64,000 nucleotides of DNA from Hyaloperonospora brassicae (GCA_947650285.1 CANTFL010000363.1:186001-250000); one strand, 5' to 3'; shown: positions 1 through 11,055, numbered from the stretch's first letter. Made by a program: numbers and translations. Notes: generated by a model not told the origin, from the sequence alone.

Positions 1-1
1 C

Positions 2-481
2 GATGATGACTTCATCGTGCTAGATCTGGATGACAAATTTGATGTCATCCTGGGATTACCTTGGCTCAGAAAGTACGAGCCAAGGGTGAGCTGGCAGCAT
101 CGATCCGTGAAGATGCCTGCCGCTTGTTCATCAGATGGCCATCTGATGAACATCTTGGAGCGTCCACAAGCGTGTGGATGTTCTGCGAGTGAGTGCGATG
201 GCCTCACTTGCGGTACGGTCGTTAGCACGACGGCACAAGATCACAGTGTAGTTGATCACTACACTGTGGAGCAAGCTCCCGGCGGCTGTACAGATGTACA
301 GGCTGCGCCGAAGGTCCACCACTCGAATAAGTCGAGTGGACCGGGACATGGATGCATGCCTAGCGGGCAGCATCTTAGAAGAAAGAAATCTGTTGCCCCC
401 AAGGGGCAACATGAAAATCCTAGGTCGACTGGAGAGTCGACCGTAGAGGATCGGTGCCTGACTGTGGTTGCACAGCCATAG
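2..481 (+). pseudogene. Retropepsin C-terminal region of copy 1 Pol (partial)
   Basis: The open frame runs in from the window edge. It carries the DVILGLPWL segment typical of the C-terminal half of retroviral-type aspartic proteases. The catalytic Asp lies outside the window; in copy 2 it is present in a DCGAS motif. The frame ends at an in-frame TAG (479-481) and then continues in the same frame into the reverse transcriptase. Copy 2 has the same TAG at 16101-16103. The stretch after the protease fold has no recognisable domain. Confidence 0.7.
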
Positions 482-571
482 TCGGAAGACGTCGAGGGAA
501 TAAGTCCCCACGTACTTGAGGAAGGAATTCCTCAAGAGTCGCTTGCTGAGGGATCAGGCCCTCAGCAACCT

Positions 572-2480
572 GTGGAAGCAAGTTCCCAGGAAGAAACCGA
601 GACGTTGAACGTCTTGGTTAATGACGGATCAAGCGTAGGCGCTTATACGCTTGATCTGATTGTGCCTCCGAAGTTGACTTCGGAGATAACTCAGTTGCCA
701 ACGCTAGAACCGAAACGGTTCTTGCGTGATCTGCGTAGTGGCAAAGTCAAGCAGATCTGCATACTCGTCACAGAGGATGAGTATGTGACCGATATTCGGT
801 CGGCAACAGTATTTGCTGAGAACTAACGGGTTCTCAGCAGCTCATCGATGGACGAAAGTGTCCTCGATGAGAAGACTCGGATTGAGCGATACGCGTCCCA
901 ATCCTGGGAGTCACTTCAGGCAAATCCTTTGTATGAGGATTTGATCGAATTCAGGGATGTGTTCCCTGAATCCGTACCTTGCGAGTTGCCTAAGGACAAA
1001 GGCACTCGACACGAGATCGAGCTCAAACCGGGCTCGAAGTACTGTGTCATGAAGCAGTGGCCACTGCCTCGTGAACAAGTACTAGCGATCGACAAGTTCT
1101 TTGCCGATCGCTTAGCAGCGGGCCATGTGTAGGGAATCAACATCCCCTCACAGCTCTCCGACCTTCTGTGTGCGAAAGGCCACAGGAGGGTGGCGGATAG
1201 TGCACGCATTCAACAAATTGAATGCTGCAACGGTACCGGCTCAGACGCCGATACCGAGGAAGGACGTAATCATAGATGGTATGTCAAAGAGTACCATCTT
1301 TTCGTCCATGGATCTGATGGATGGATTCTATCAGATCCTGATGCGTGAACGGGACGTCCCGTTCACGGCAGTGAGTACCCCCAGCGGGATGCTGTGAAAG
1401 TGGCTAGTGATGCCACAGGGGCTGAGTAATGCCCCTGCAACATTCAACAGATGTGTTGCAAATCTGTTGAGACCGGTGCGAGACTTCGCACCAAGTTACT
1501 TCGACGATGTGTTCGTCCATAGCCGGGCTATGGACGGAAAGACGGACGTTGAAGTTCACAGAACTCACGTTCGTCAGGTTCTTCAACTTATGCGCAAGTA
1601 TAAGTTGTACGCCAACCTCAAGAAGTGTATATTCGCGGCTAGCGAAATACCACTTCTTGGGTGCATCGTGGGTAAACACGGCGTACGCCCTGATCCCGAA
1701 AAGATCAAGGCGATCACCGACTGGCCAGTGCCAGTCGATGTCAAGGGACTAAGGAAGTTACTTGGTCTTGCGGCGTACTTGCACAAGTACTCGCGCAACT
1801 ACGCCGAGATGACTGTTCATCTTTCTTGCTTGCTCAAGAAAAATGTCAAGTGGTCATGGAACGCTGAGTGCCAGCGTTCCTTTGAAGGTATCAAGCAAAA
1901 CTTGATGCAATCGCCGATCTTGGCGATTGCAGATCAGGACAGACCATTTCATGTGGTCTGTGACGCCAGCGATTTCGCAATCGGCTGTGCGTTAATGCAG
2001 TTCGATGCAGATGGCGCGGAGCGCGTCATCTGTTATCAGTCGCGTCAGCTGCAAGCAGCTGAGCGTAATTACCCAGTGCATGACATGGAACTCCTTGCCA
2101 TGAAATACGCACTGGCTAAGTTTCGCGTCTATCTCTTGGGAGATAGACCGTTTGTTGTCTACACGGACCATGCGTCATTACGCACGGCCGTAAACAGCCC
2201 ACACCTCTCGCAAAGAATGGCGAGTTGGCTGTCTTTCTTCGCGGAGTGTAACTTCTCCGTGGAGTATAAACCAGGACGACTCAATGTCGTCGCTGATGCT
2301 CTTTCGCGCCGGCCCGATTTCGAGCCGGACGCACAATCCAACAGTGAGGATAAGCCCACTGTTGCGACACTGTCAGTCAGTGTCCCGTCGTCAAGTTTAC
2401 TTGACGACGTACAAAAGGCATACGCGGAAGATAAGGATCTTCTGCGATTGATGGATCATCTGGTGAATCCATCCAGTTAA
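572..2480 (+). pseudogene. Reverse transcriptase and RNase H of copy 1 (interrupted)
   Basis: Reverse transcriptase motifs are plain: the MPQGLSNAPATF block at about 1410-1450 and the catalytic YFDDVFVHS box at about 1498-1524 (usual form YxDD). The Ty3-type RNase H follows, with the CDASDFAIG and TDHASL blocks at about 1960 and 2165. In-frame stops fall at 824-826 (TAA), 1395-1397 (TGA, where the family has Trp before the LVMPQG block) and 2478-2480 (TAA). An extra G near 1129 shifts the frame relative to copy 2. The enzyme cannot be made from this copy without multiple read-through events, although nearly all catalytic motifs survive. Confidence 0.88.
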
Positions 2481-2501
2481 TCCAAGGGGGATTTACCGGC
2501 T

Positions 2502-3842
2502 TTGTACCGATCCTCATCGGATCGGTATAGTACACGCAACGGATTGCTGTACTATACAGCTGTTGCCGACGACACGCCTCGTGTCGTCGTACCCGCTCAT
2601 CATGATTTGCGTTTGCGCATCATGTATGAGTGTCACGATGCCCCAACAAGCGGCCATCGTGGAAGGGAAAAGACTTACCTCACGGTAAGTCGTGACTTTT
2701 ACTGTCCCCGCCATTATCAGTTTGTTCGCAAGTACATACGTGCTTGCGAGGTTTGTCAACGGGTGAAGCCTAGTCCTTCATCCCGTGCGCCATTGCAGCC
2801 TCTGCCTGTTCCGACAGAGTGCTGGCAGTCCGTTTCAATGGACTTCGTCTTCGGTTTCCACGAAGACGCTCACAAGAATAATGGTATTCTTGTGTTTGTT
2901 GACCGATTCAGCAAGATGGTCCATCTTGCTGCTGTCCCTGAGTCGATCAAGGCTCAAGGTTGTGCTCGTGTCTTTCTAGACACGGTCTTTAGACTCCACG
3001 GGTTACCCCGTGAACTCGTATCCGACCGTGACCCTCGGTTCACGGCGGCATTTTGGCAAACCGTGTTCCGTACTCTCGGAACACGATTGAAGATGTCCAC
3101 TTCTGACCATCCAGAAACAGATGGTCAGACGGAACGTGCGAACCGTGTCCTCGAAGAGATCCTTCGAGGATATGTCCACTCGTTTCCGAGTTAGAGCGAA
3201 TTCCTACCCATGGTGGAATTCGCCATCAATAATTCGGTGCATGCTTCAACACAGCACACACCGTTTTACGTGAATGGCCTACGCCATCCACGAGTGCCCA
3301 CCCTTATAGAGTGTGACTCTTGGATAAGGGGGGGAGGGACTCGCTCGAGCAAAACCCGTTTTGGCTCTTGCTCATCACATGTCGACGCTAACGTCGTCAC
3401 GTATGATTCCGATGTCGATCAAGTCGACATCGATGAAGAAGATCGCCTCAATAATAGCGATGACGCTATTATTGACTCGGATGATGATGACGATGCTGGT
3501 ATATTCAGCATCGTCAACGATTATGCCAGCGAGGAAAAAGACAACCTCGCTGAAGAAGAGAGCAATCTCTTAGCAGTGCGCACGGAGCGCAATGAAAGAC
3601 AAAACAAAGAGTCAGCAGAGAACTTCCTGCTGACTCGAGAAGCGGTAGTCCGTTTCGTTCAGGACTCCATCGCAAATGCGGTGGACCGTCAGAAACGGAA
3701 CGCAGACAAGAATGGAAGAGCAAATGTTCTTTCATTTAAGGTTAACGACCTAGTACTACTGTCTACGGTAAACCTACCTGGACATGCAGTCACTAGTGTC
3801 GGCAGTAGCAAACTACTGCCGAAGTACATTGGGCCATTTTGA
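2502..3842 (+). pseudogene. Integrase of copy 1 (interrupted)
   Basis: The zinc-binding HHCC head is visible (H..H then CEVCQRVK at about 2748-2771), followed by the DDE core: DFVFG near 2840, SDRDPRF near 3021-3041 and the TDGQTERANR block near 3118-3147 with the catalytic Glu. An in-frame TAG at 3192-3194 sits where Trp is expected in the SWSEFLP segment. After it the frame resumes through the AINNSVHAS block and an acidic Asp/Glu-rich spacer to the GPF motif, where TGA (3840-3842) interrupts again. The acidic insert (about 3400-3570) between the integrase core and the GPF region is longer than usual for chromoviruses. Confidence 0.85.
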
Positions 3843-4714
3843 ATGTTGCATCGCAAGGGCAATGCATACACACTCGAATTGCCACGTAGGATGCGCACGC
3901 ATCCTACGTTTTACGTGGGGGGCTTAGGTCGTACTGTCAGTACGAGCCTTCTTCTTCCGATGAAGATAGCCCCCACGTTCAAGAACATCCATCAAGTTTT
4001 TGCGTTCGCGCTCCAGACGATCCGTCTGGTCGCGCAGATATAATACCTCGGAACTCAACCGAGATATCTCCCCGCGAGCTGTCGCCAGCTCGCCGAATAG
4101 GGAGCGGACATCCCGCTCGACCTGAAGCTGCGCTGTGGCATAATCGGCGCGATCCCTCGCCCGATCAGCCTCGTGACCCTTGCGGTTCTTCCGCACGGTA
4201 TCGGTCAAAGCGTAGCGCCGGTCGCGCTCGTGCTTCAATTCATCGCGCAATTCATCGATTGCGCGATCCATCTCGTAAGGATCGAGATGGTAAACCGAAT
4301 CATCTGGAGGAGGTCTTTCCTCCTCCACCACATCCTTTGGTGGATGCTCACGGTGATCAACGCTTTCTAGTGGAGCGTATCTTGAATCACCGTGACGATT
4401 CAGGATCAAGGACGAGCTACCTCGTCCAGTGGCGGGGGTATCCACCCTCTTGGAACAGCTGGGAGCCCCGCTCTCAGCTGTTGATGGATGTTGAAGGTCT
4501 CGTCCGCCAGTATGACGAGACCCATCCGATGAGTCCTGTAGCCCATCGGCAAACACGCGCCCTAGGCGCTTGTAGACGGATTGCAAGTTTGCAATCGCGT
4601 CACGCATCTCAGCCGAGATGTGTGCCCTTCCCCAGGGCGAATTTAGGGAATACACATCCCTTTGAGCACGCTGCGAGTTGTCAAAACAACTCGCACAAGG
4701 GTCTCCCCATGTGA
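3843..4714 (+). pseudogene. Integrase C-terminal end and chromodomain of copy 1
   Basis: The frame restarts after the TGA with the GNAYTLELP block, then loses frame near the G-run at about 3917 (compare the coding trend downstream). The chromodomain is at about 4366-4530 ([10 protein letters not shown] ... [17 protein letters not shown]), the histone-binding module that Ty3/gypsy chromoviruses fuse to integrase to choose chromatin targets. The aromatic positions of the methyl-lysine cage appear partly kept (W in QWRGY, Y after it). This segment overlaps the C-terminal half of the antisense ORF 5531-3924. Confidence 0.8.
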
Positions 4715-5531
4715 GGCAAGGAATGCCTGCCTCACTCGATAAACTGTGCAACCGGTACCTAGCACCGGTTGGCGTTCTCCTTTTGAACCTGAGGCGTGTC
4801 GCCTCAAGTTTCTTGAGCCACCCTTCTCGTCCAAAATTCTTTACGTTTTGGATGAACGCGTTCCACGCAGCCAAAAGCGATGTTTTGTCACGCTTTTGGT
4901 TGCTGTTGTACCATCGATGTCTAAGAAAGACATCGAGATAAAAGTCTTCCTCAGCGCGAAAGTTCTTCGCGCTGGAACTCAAGCCGTGAAGCTCGGTTGC
5001 ATCGAATAAGGGTATTCGATGGTGTTGGCCTGTCTCGTGAGACAGGCTATTGATGAGCCGTTCGGGCAAACGCCACGGCTTCGACTCATCACGCTTCACA
5101 GTGGTACCCTTGTCGGTACCACGGCTCCCAGATTGACGACGGCTCGCGCCATCGTCATCACGCTCGTGCGAAGACGCACGAGCCGGTGGTGGTAAGGAAT
5201 AGAATTCCTCACCACCCTGATCATCATCATCACTGCCGAACAGACTGTGATGCAAATCACTAGTCCGTTCGTTCGCCAGTGGTCTTGGCGAATGCTGAGG
5301 CGTCGCCGGTGAGCGAGACGCCTCTGGATCATTGCCCGAGTCAGACACGTCTGACTCGCCAGAGTAGATGACCTCTACATCAGGGTCATCGTGCGCACGC
5401 GGTGTGATACCGCGTGCACCTGCAGCACCTGTTGCTGCAGGCGAAGAAGGGGCGGCAGACGACGAATCGTCTGCCGCAGAGGCTGGCACAGCACCGGGCT
5501 GTGTAGGTCTTGAGTCACCTCGCATAGACAT
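3924..5531 (-). CDS. Antisense accessory ORF of the retrotransposon (intact, 535 aa)
   Basis: The ATG at 5531 lies 131 bases inside the 3' LTR, and the frame runs 535 codons against the direction of gag-pol. The N-terminal third is Ser/Pro/Ala/Asp-rich and probably disordered. The middle (about residues 150-300) is a denser, Trp/Arg-containing region ([31 protein letters not shown]). The C-terminal 150 residues are charged and heptad-like ([28 protein letters not shown]), a likely coiled coil ending in a basic RKKKAR tail. The C-terminal half lies opposite the chromodomain, while the N-terminal half covers about 0.9 kb that has no sense ORF. I recognise no family. Antisense ORFs between pol and the 3' LTR are known in some plant gypsy elements (for example Grande). 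Expression is inferred, not shown. Confidence 0.6.
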   Translation of the reverse strand: MSMRGDSRPTQPGAVPASAADDSSSAAPSSPAATGAAGARGITPRAHDDPDVEVIYSGESDVSDSGNDPEASRSPATPQHSPRPLANERTSDLHHSLFGSDDDDQGGEEFYSLPPPARASSHERDDDGASRRQSGSRGTDKGTTVKRDESKPWRLPERLINSLSHETGQHHRIPLFDATELHGLSSSAKNFRAEEDFYLDVFLRHRWYNSNQKRDKTSLLAAWNAFIQNVKNFGREGWLKKLEATRLRFKRRTPTGARYRLHSLSSEAGIPCLTWGDPCASCFDNSQRAQRDVYSLNSPWGRAHISAEMRDAIANLQSVYKRLGRVFADGLQDSSDGSRHTGGRDLQHPSTAESGAPSCSKRVDTPATGRGSSSLILNRHGDSRYAPLESVDHREHPPKDVVEEERPPPDDSVYHLDPYEMDRAIDELRDELKHERDRRYALTDTVRKNRKGHEADRARDRADYATAQLQVERDVRSLFGELATARGEISRLSSEVLYLRDQTDRLERERKNLMDVLERGGYLHRKKKARTDSTT

Positions 5532-5646
5532 GTTAACTATGCGAGGTCAAGCGGAAAGTGAATGGAACGGACCCAACAAGTGCTCCCTGTCCCAATGGTG
5601 GCCAACGGGTGGCCTCCATATTTTCGATAGTCACACGGTGACTATC

Positions 5647-5661
5647 AGTTAAGGGGGGTGA
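5647..5661 (+). other. Polypurine tract of copy 1
   Basis: AGTTAAGGGGGGTGA lies immediately 5' of the 3' LTR. It is the expected plus-strand priming site of an LTR element, and the same tract is found at the equivalent place in copy 2. Confidence 0.8.
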
Positions 5662-6052
5662 TGTAACGGGGCAGCCCGTTACATGAAATTGTCACTTTAA
5701 GGAAAGTGACAATAAAGAATATAAAGATGGATATTCTTTAAACAATATCACCAAAGTGGTGATATTGAAGGGTCGACCAAAGGGTCTGTTCATTGGTTGA
5801 TTTCTTGATGATATCAACCCACCAATCGCCGCAAGACGCACGCAATGAGTGGTGACGAGACGTCACCATACATCCAATTATTTTAGTATAGTTAAAGTAA
5901 GTCAAACGAAGAGACAGTAGTTTAAAGACTTAATTATATTAATATAACAGTTCTACTTTTACCCTACCTACGCTTCCTCGCTTGCCACGTGTACGCCTGT
6001 CGGGGCACCCAAAACCCTTGCGTTAAGTTACGCAAGGGTGTGCCCCGTTACA
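5662..6052 (+). repeat. 3' LTR of copy 1 (391 bp)
   Basis: It starts TGTAACGGGGCAGCCC and ends GCCCCGTTACA, with the canonical TG...CA termini. Its length is identical to both LTRs of copy 2. It contains strong hairpins such as 5757-5770 and 6013-6038. By eye most of it matches the left LTR of copy 2, while its last ~70 bases share variants with the right LTR of copy 2, so it is a mosaic. Confidence 0.93.
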
Positions 6053-9000
6053 GTAGCTCACTTGTGTCAGCTGTGTCTTCCCGGAGCGTGTCCGGGCGCT
6101 TTTGTACGTATCACAACGTATAATCGACTTGCTTGTGCCGCAGACCATCGATGCAGCTGTTTACAATGATTGCCCAGTGAATTGCACAGAACTTCGGCTT
6201 CTTGTTATATCTTTTTTAATCCCACGCTGATGGATGCCTTGCATTGCTTTGCATGTCCTTTCAACGAAACTGATCGTCACCAATTTGTGAAATAGAGGGT
6301 AACAGCCTTAAACGCCGTCAAGGTGCTTGGCACCGCCGTAAATAGTGCATCGCCACTTCGTTGGTGCGTACTGGTACAATAAGACGGACCGGACCGTGCA
6401 TTATACTTTGATCCATAGAATATTCACTGATACATGTATCGCACGGAACATGAAACGAAGCAAAATGTCTCGACCACCAGCGTATCGATACATGAAAAGA
6501 GCTACTACTGCAAGTGAAATGCGAAACTGCGTGAAAAATACGGCACTATTTCCAGACAATCTACTAGCGAATCGGTATCGGACAACAGTGGCTCGTCTCG
6601 GGCCTTTTGGGCGTCCATGACCATGCAAAGAATTACGAGTCATCGATCAGTATACACAGCGATAACGACCAGGTTGAATTTGGCTTGAGCTGATGCTGCA
6701 GTACTGTATAGAAGATGGAGAGAGACATGTCGTATGTTATCAATCGATTAATAAAGAGGTCAGCACAAATACCGGAAGTGTGAACACTCTTACTTAGCTG
6801 TTTATGAAGTCGACAGGCATGCAAAGATTTGCTTACTTGTATACTGATCAACTTTCTAGACAACAGCTTCATCATGGATCGTACCTCCTGGAATAACTTC
6901 TGCTTTCACAGTCAAACAGATACACGCGCAATAGATCATCAGATCAGTCGTGCGCCGACCCCTCCGTAGCTTCCGGCGAAGTGATTGAAAAATTGAAGTA
7001 TTACGCTCGTAATACTTTACATTCGTCCGGCTAATTGATGTAGAGATTTTCCAGCCTTCGTCTCGTGACCTTGTATGCACGATCAAACATTGATGGATGG
7101 AGATCCGAGGCGAAATATCAGACTTTTACTAACATATACGTGTAAACTATTTCGCATCGAAGTCCATATTGTATCATTGTATCATAGTCATCACTGCCCT
7201 CATTCAGCAGGCGACCGCTACGGAGGCAGCACATCAGAACATGCCGCGTTTTACTGCAGACATGTTGCCTCGATTGTAAGATGATGCTCACATCATCTTG
7301 AGACCGGATGTAGAAGATTTTGACGTTGTCATGCTTTCTACTAACAATCGTTGTTTAAAAAGATCCTTATTCTGTGGCAAGCCACACCAGTTATGTAAAT
7401 CACCTGCACATGGGCTTTGGATCAGTGCTTATCTCGATGATAGCTGACAGGGTTGTCATGATTGTAAGACTGCAGCCAAGTTTTTGGGCTCACAAATAGC
7501 GATAATGTGACACAAGTGTTTGGGTCTTGCGATATTCAGTAATGCACTGTGCAACGTAAAGGTTATGCAATCATTGGCTTTTGCATTACGTATGTTTACA
7601 CTACGTCGGCAGACTCATCCGGTGAACGACGGTCAAGTTCCCTCGATCGTACAATCGTGCGTGCGGTGTGACATTCGATAAGTGAAAGTGCGAAGCCTTC
7701 ATCCTGGCCTCATTTACCGCAATTATCAAAATGTCGCTGATCTTTTGTCCTACGATGCGCAGCAACGTCGCTTGTACGACAATATACAATCGTATGATCC
7801 ATTGCCATTACAATTTTGCCGTACTACATTCATAATGCGGACAGGACACGCAATGAACATACCATACTGAGAAAGGATACACTACGTGATGGCCTTTAAG
7901 AATCACCGTTTCTGGTGCAGGCGGTGTGCGCTGCAACCCTTCCCTTCTAACTTCTATCAATGGATTTAAGTGCACAGTGTTATATTTGTAGACACTTTGT
8001 ATTATCTGGTCAGGCACGGTGGACAATACATTCGAAAAAGCATTGATATCCCGGTAATATTAATCCGGGACGAGCCGCCTCTAAAGACCCACCATATCGG
8101 GGCACTCACAAACCGTAATACACTGCCTACACTCCGCGCTCGTTAAAATCTTAGCCCAACACAATTTGCGACCTGTTCGCCTACATCTGACGCGTATTTA
8201 AATAAGAGCTGCATCTATAGTGATCAAATCGGTCCCTAGCGGCTCAGATTTGCCTGGGTCTATGTGTCTAAAAGCGCTGATGCACCTTCAGTAACCATCA
8301 AAGGAGCGGCACGATAGGCCTTATATCAGACGATTGCCCATCCATGAATACTATTCGGGCCCACATCAGCCATTTTCCAGCTTCTACGATGAACCAGAAG
8401 TATAAAGAGCTGCCACAATCATAATAATGCCCGATGTACCGAAATCGACGCTTTCATATAACGTCGAATCAAACGTAAAACATGTGCTCGGATGGGAGTT
8501 CAGGGTAGTAACGAAAGCCACCATACCATCACAATGAAATCTCATCTGGAGGTAAACCTATACAGGAAAAAGAGCTACCCGACTTTTGAGATTACAAGAG
8601 GTCATCACGCCATCAGCCGGAAAATGCATGGCGATGGCCGAAGCCCAAGCTGTGACGTATTCCGCTATAAAGCACTTACAAATGGCCTGGAGCTCTATCC
8701 ATCGAGATCAAGACATGACGGGTCATGAAGGTGGTGAAGCGCAACTGCAAGACATTTTACAAGTAAGGTCCGGCCTTACGTAATTGGCTGTGAAGTGACG
8801 CCTTGACAGATGAAACAAGAAGGCACGGGCGTTTTGTGAAGAGAAGAGAGATGTGATGGAGAGAGACCGACGCCACGTGACAAGTTGACACTAAAGGCGG
8901 AAAGATAAGAACGCAATATTCAACTTGACACGATCAAGGTGTAGTGTCGTTAAGGATGCATGTCGTAGTGTTGACAAACGAGAGTAATTAGGACTGAATA

Positions 9001-9899
9001 TACCGTATTTAACTCTATCTCTCTTGAGATAAGTGCACGATAGCGTCTACTAACTGATAGATATACCACTCACGCCCACTGGTGAGGGACCAGACCCGTA
9101 TTCGGAGGGACTCTTGGTAAGAATAGTTAAATATTCAATATATATGGACAGACGTTTTCAATCTGCACAAGGGCTGTACTTGCGACGAGATAATACCGGG
9201 TCATTTGACGAAGTCCTGCACCGCAGGACCTGTAGGATTCGAAATGCCCTTTTTTCCACAAAGACACTTATAAGTTTACAGAAAGTCGGTAAATCCGGCG
9301 TATGACAAATTCTGCATGTTTTGATACCAGAAGGTCACATGACCTGGTCCGGTCACTTCATTCTCGCCTCCACCAGAACCTCGAACATCTCCTACGGGGT
9401 CAAATTTGACTGGGATGTCTTGGAATCTGACGTTCCTCGAGCGCCAGTTCGCATGAGGTCGACGCCTCTACCGCCTATTTCTCAGCCTTTTTGTTACCGA
9501 AGTGACGAAAGACACAATCTCCCTCGCTTGTAGTCAGCAGTCGTGCTTCATCGTACGCTGTTTTACGACAGGCGATTCTCCTCACAGCACCTTTGCTACG
9601 GTTTTCACCTCTGTCGCCCTCATCTACTGTTGGTGGCTTTAATGCCGCTTGATGTCCGGATATGTGCGGCGGACCTTCTTGCCTGCCGTCCGCATTGTCT
9701 AGGAGAGCAGTTGCGCCTCCCTTATGCTACTTCCCAACTTTGCGTCAGGCTGATCCTACGTTTCCATCCCCATTGAGACGTGGTGGTGGAGTGGTAGTTC
9801 ATTTTATTCGAGAAAGTATCACTATTGATCCTTTACATACCCGAATACCTGTGTCCATTAACTTTCAGGATTTCCGGCTTGGTGGTGCACCTTTTTGAC
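6053..9899. other. Intergenic spacer between the two retrotransposon copies
   Basis: I see no gene here. Open frames are short (under about 95 codons), use non-ATG starts or lack any recognisable motif. The region is AT-richer than the gene-rich right half. It also lacks the hairpin chain that fills the flanking retrotransposons, which makes it a useful internal control. Confidence 0.6.
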
Positions 9900-10060
9900 C
9901 CTTCGATGCACTCCCTCTACCGGATGTGACAATATTAGGCCCAGCCGGTGGCGCGGCCTGTAACTCGTTCCGAGGTAAACGGAGATGCCCATCTGCCGAG
10001 CTCGAACCCACAACCCCCGGTCGGAATATCTGTGGCTTGACCACTGCACCGCCCCAATTT
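9900..10060 (-). repeat. tRNA-derived SINE-like element
   Basis: Read on the minus strand from about 10055, the sequence begins GGGGCGGTGCAGTGGTCAAG, a good RNA polymerase III A box. About 45 bases further on lies GGGTTCGAGCTC (10009-9998), a B box (consensus GGTTCGANTCC). The intervening and flanking bases do not fold into a full cloverleaf, so it is not a functional tRNA gene. tRNA-derived SINE families are known in Phytophthora. The 3' boundary is a guess and I did not find flanking target duplications. Confidence 0.55.
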
Positions 10061-10529
10061 TTTGGAAAAGTTAATGGAGGGTGTTTAGCTGCGTCGTGTG
10101 GGAAATGTGGCTGAAGCTTATTCGCTTACTGCATATAATGATTCTCTCATACAATGTAGATCAAAGAGTGGGGCTAAAGACAGAGGCACGGGGTACAAGC
10201 CTGAATATGAAATGTAAAACAACAAAAAAGCAGGAAACTTCACAATACGACTGTGCTTGATCTTTACAGTGGAACAGTGTCTGCATTTCTAAACGGGCTT
10301 AAATATTGAGCAGATACGTTCGATAAGAGATATTTGCGCAGACGTGACTTTTACCAGACGGCCGTGTCTGAAATGCTTAAGTATACAGTATGAGGGGCAT
10401 TGTAGTCACTTATGATGTTTGGCGGCATACCAGTGACGAACCTGGAACAATATCATTATACAAGCTTGACCCCAGAAGCATTGACAATATGGCGCAGACA
10501 TTGGAAATCGCTCAAATGAATCTGGCATC
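10061..10529. other. Spacer left of retrotransposon copy 2
   Basis: Nothing recognised: no motif-bearing ORF and no repeat seen by eye. Confidence 0.5.
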
Positions 10530-10534
10530 AGGGT
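10530..10534. repeat. Target-site duplication, left (AGGGT)
   Basis: AGGGT directly precedes the left LTR and recurs directly after the right LTR at 18515-18519. A five-base duplication is typical of Ty3/gypsy integration. It shows that copy 2 is one complete insertion event. Confidence 0.88.
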
Positions 10535-10925
10535 TGTAACGGGGCACACCCTTGCGTAACTTAACGCAAGGGTTTTGGATGGCCCGACGGACGTACACGT
10601 GGCAAGCGAGGAAGCTTAGGTAGGGTAAAAGTAGAACTGTTATATTAATATAATTAAGTCTTTAAACTACTGTCTCTTCGTTTGACTTAGTTTAACTATA
10701 CTAAAATAATTGGATGTATGGTGACGTCTCGTCACCACTCATTGCGCGCGTCTTGCGGCGATTGGTGGGTTGATATCATCAAGAAATCAACCAATGAACA
10801 GACCCTTTGGTCGACCCTTCAATATCACCACTTTGGTGATATTGTTTAAAGAATATCCATCTTTATATTCTTTATTGTCACTTTCCTTAAAGTGACAATT
10901 TCATGTAACGGGCTGCCCCGTTACA
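10535..10925 (-). repeat. 3' LTR of copy 2 (left end)
   Basis: 391 bp with TG...CA ends. In sense orientation it starts TGTAACGGGGCAGCCC directly after the polypurine tract. It differs from its partner LTR in three small clusters (near 10577-10584, 10613 and 10702-10708) and at 10787-10791. Confidence 0.95.
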
Positions 10926-10940
10926 TCACCCCCCTTAACT
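10926..10940 (-). other. Polypurine tract of copy 2
   Basis: The reverse complement reads AGTTAAGGGGGGTGA and abuts the 3' LTR, exactly as in copy 1. Confidence 0.8.
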
Positions 10941-11055
10941 GATAGTCACCGTGTGACTATCGAAAATATGGAGGCCACCCGTTGGCCACCATTGGGACAG
11001 GGAGCACTTGTTGGGTCCGTTCCATTCACTTTCCGCTTGACCTCGCATAGTTAAC

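Larger units (their letters stand above)
1..6052 (+). mobile_element. Ty3/gypsy chromodomain LTR retrotransposon, copy 1 (5' end outside window)
   Basis: This is the plus-strand copy of the element found complete at 10535-18514. Base 1 corresponds to base 16581 of copy 2, so about 1.93 kb (5' LTR, gag and the protease active site) lies beyond the left edge. What remains reads in order: retropepsin C-terminal part, reverse transcriptase, RNase H, integrase, chromodomain, a 3' region whose only long ORF is antisense, polypurine tract and 3' LTR. The order RT-RNase H-IN-chromodomain is that of Ty3/gypsy chromoviruses. The sense frame from base 2 to 4043 is a single frame broken by six in-frame stops plus a one-base insertion near 1129, so it cannot make a full Pol. 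The right-flank target duplication cannot be tested because the left end is missing. Confidence 0.95.
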
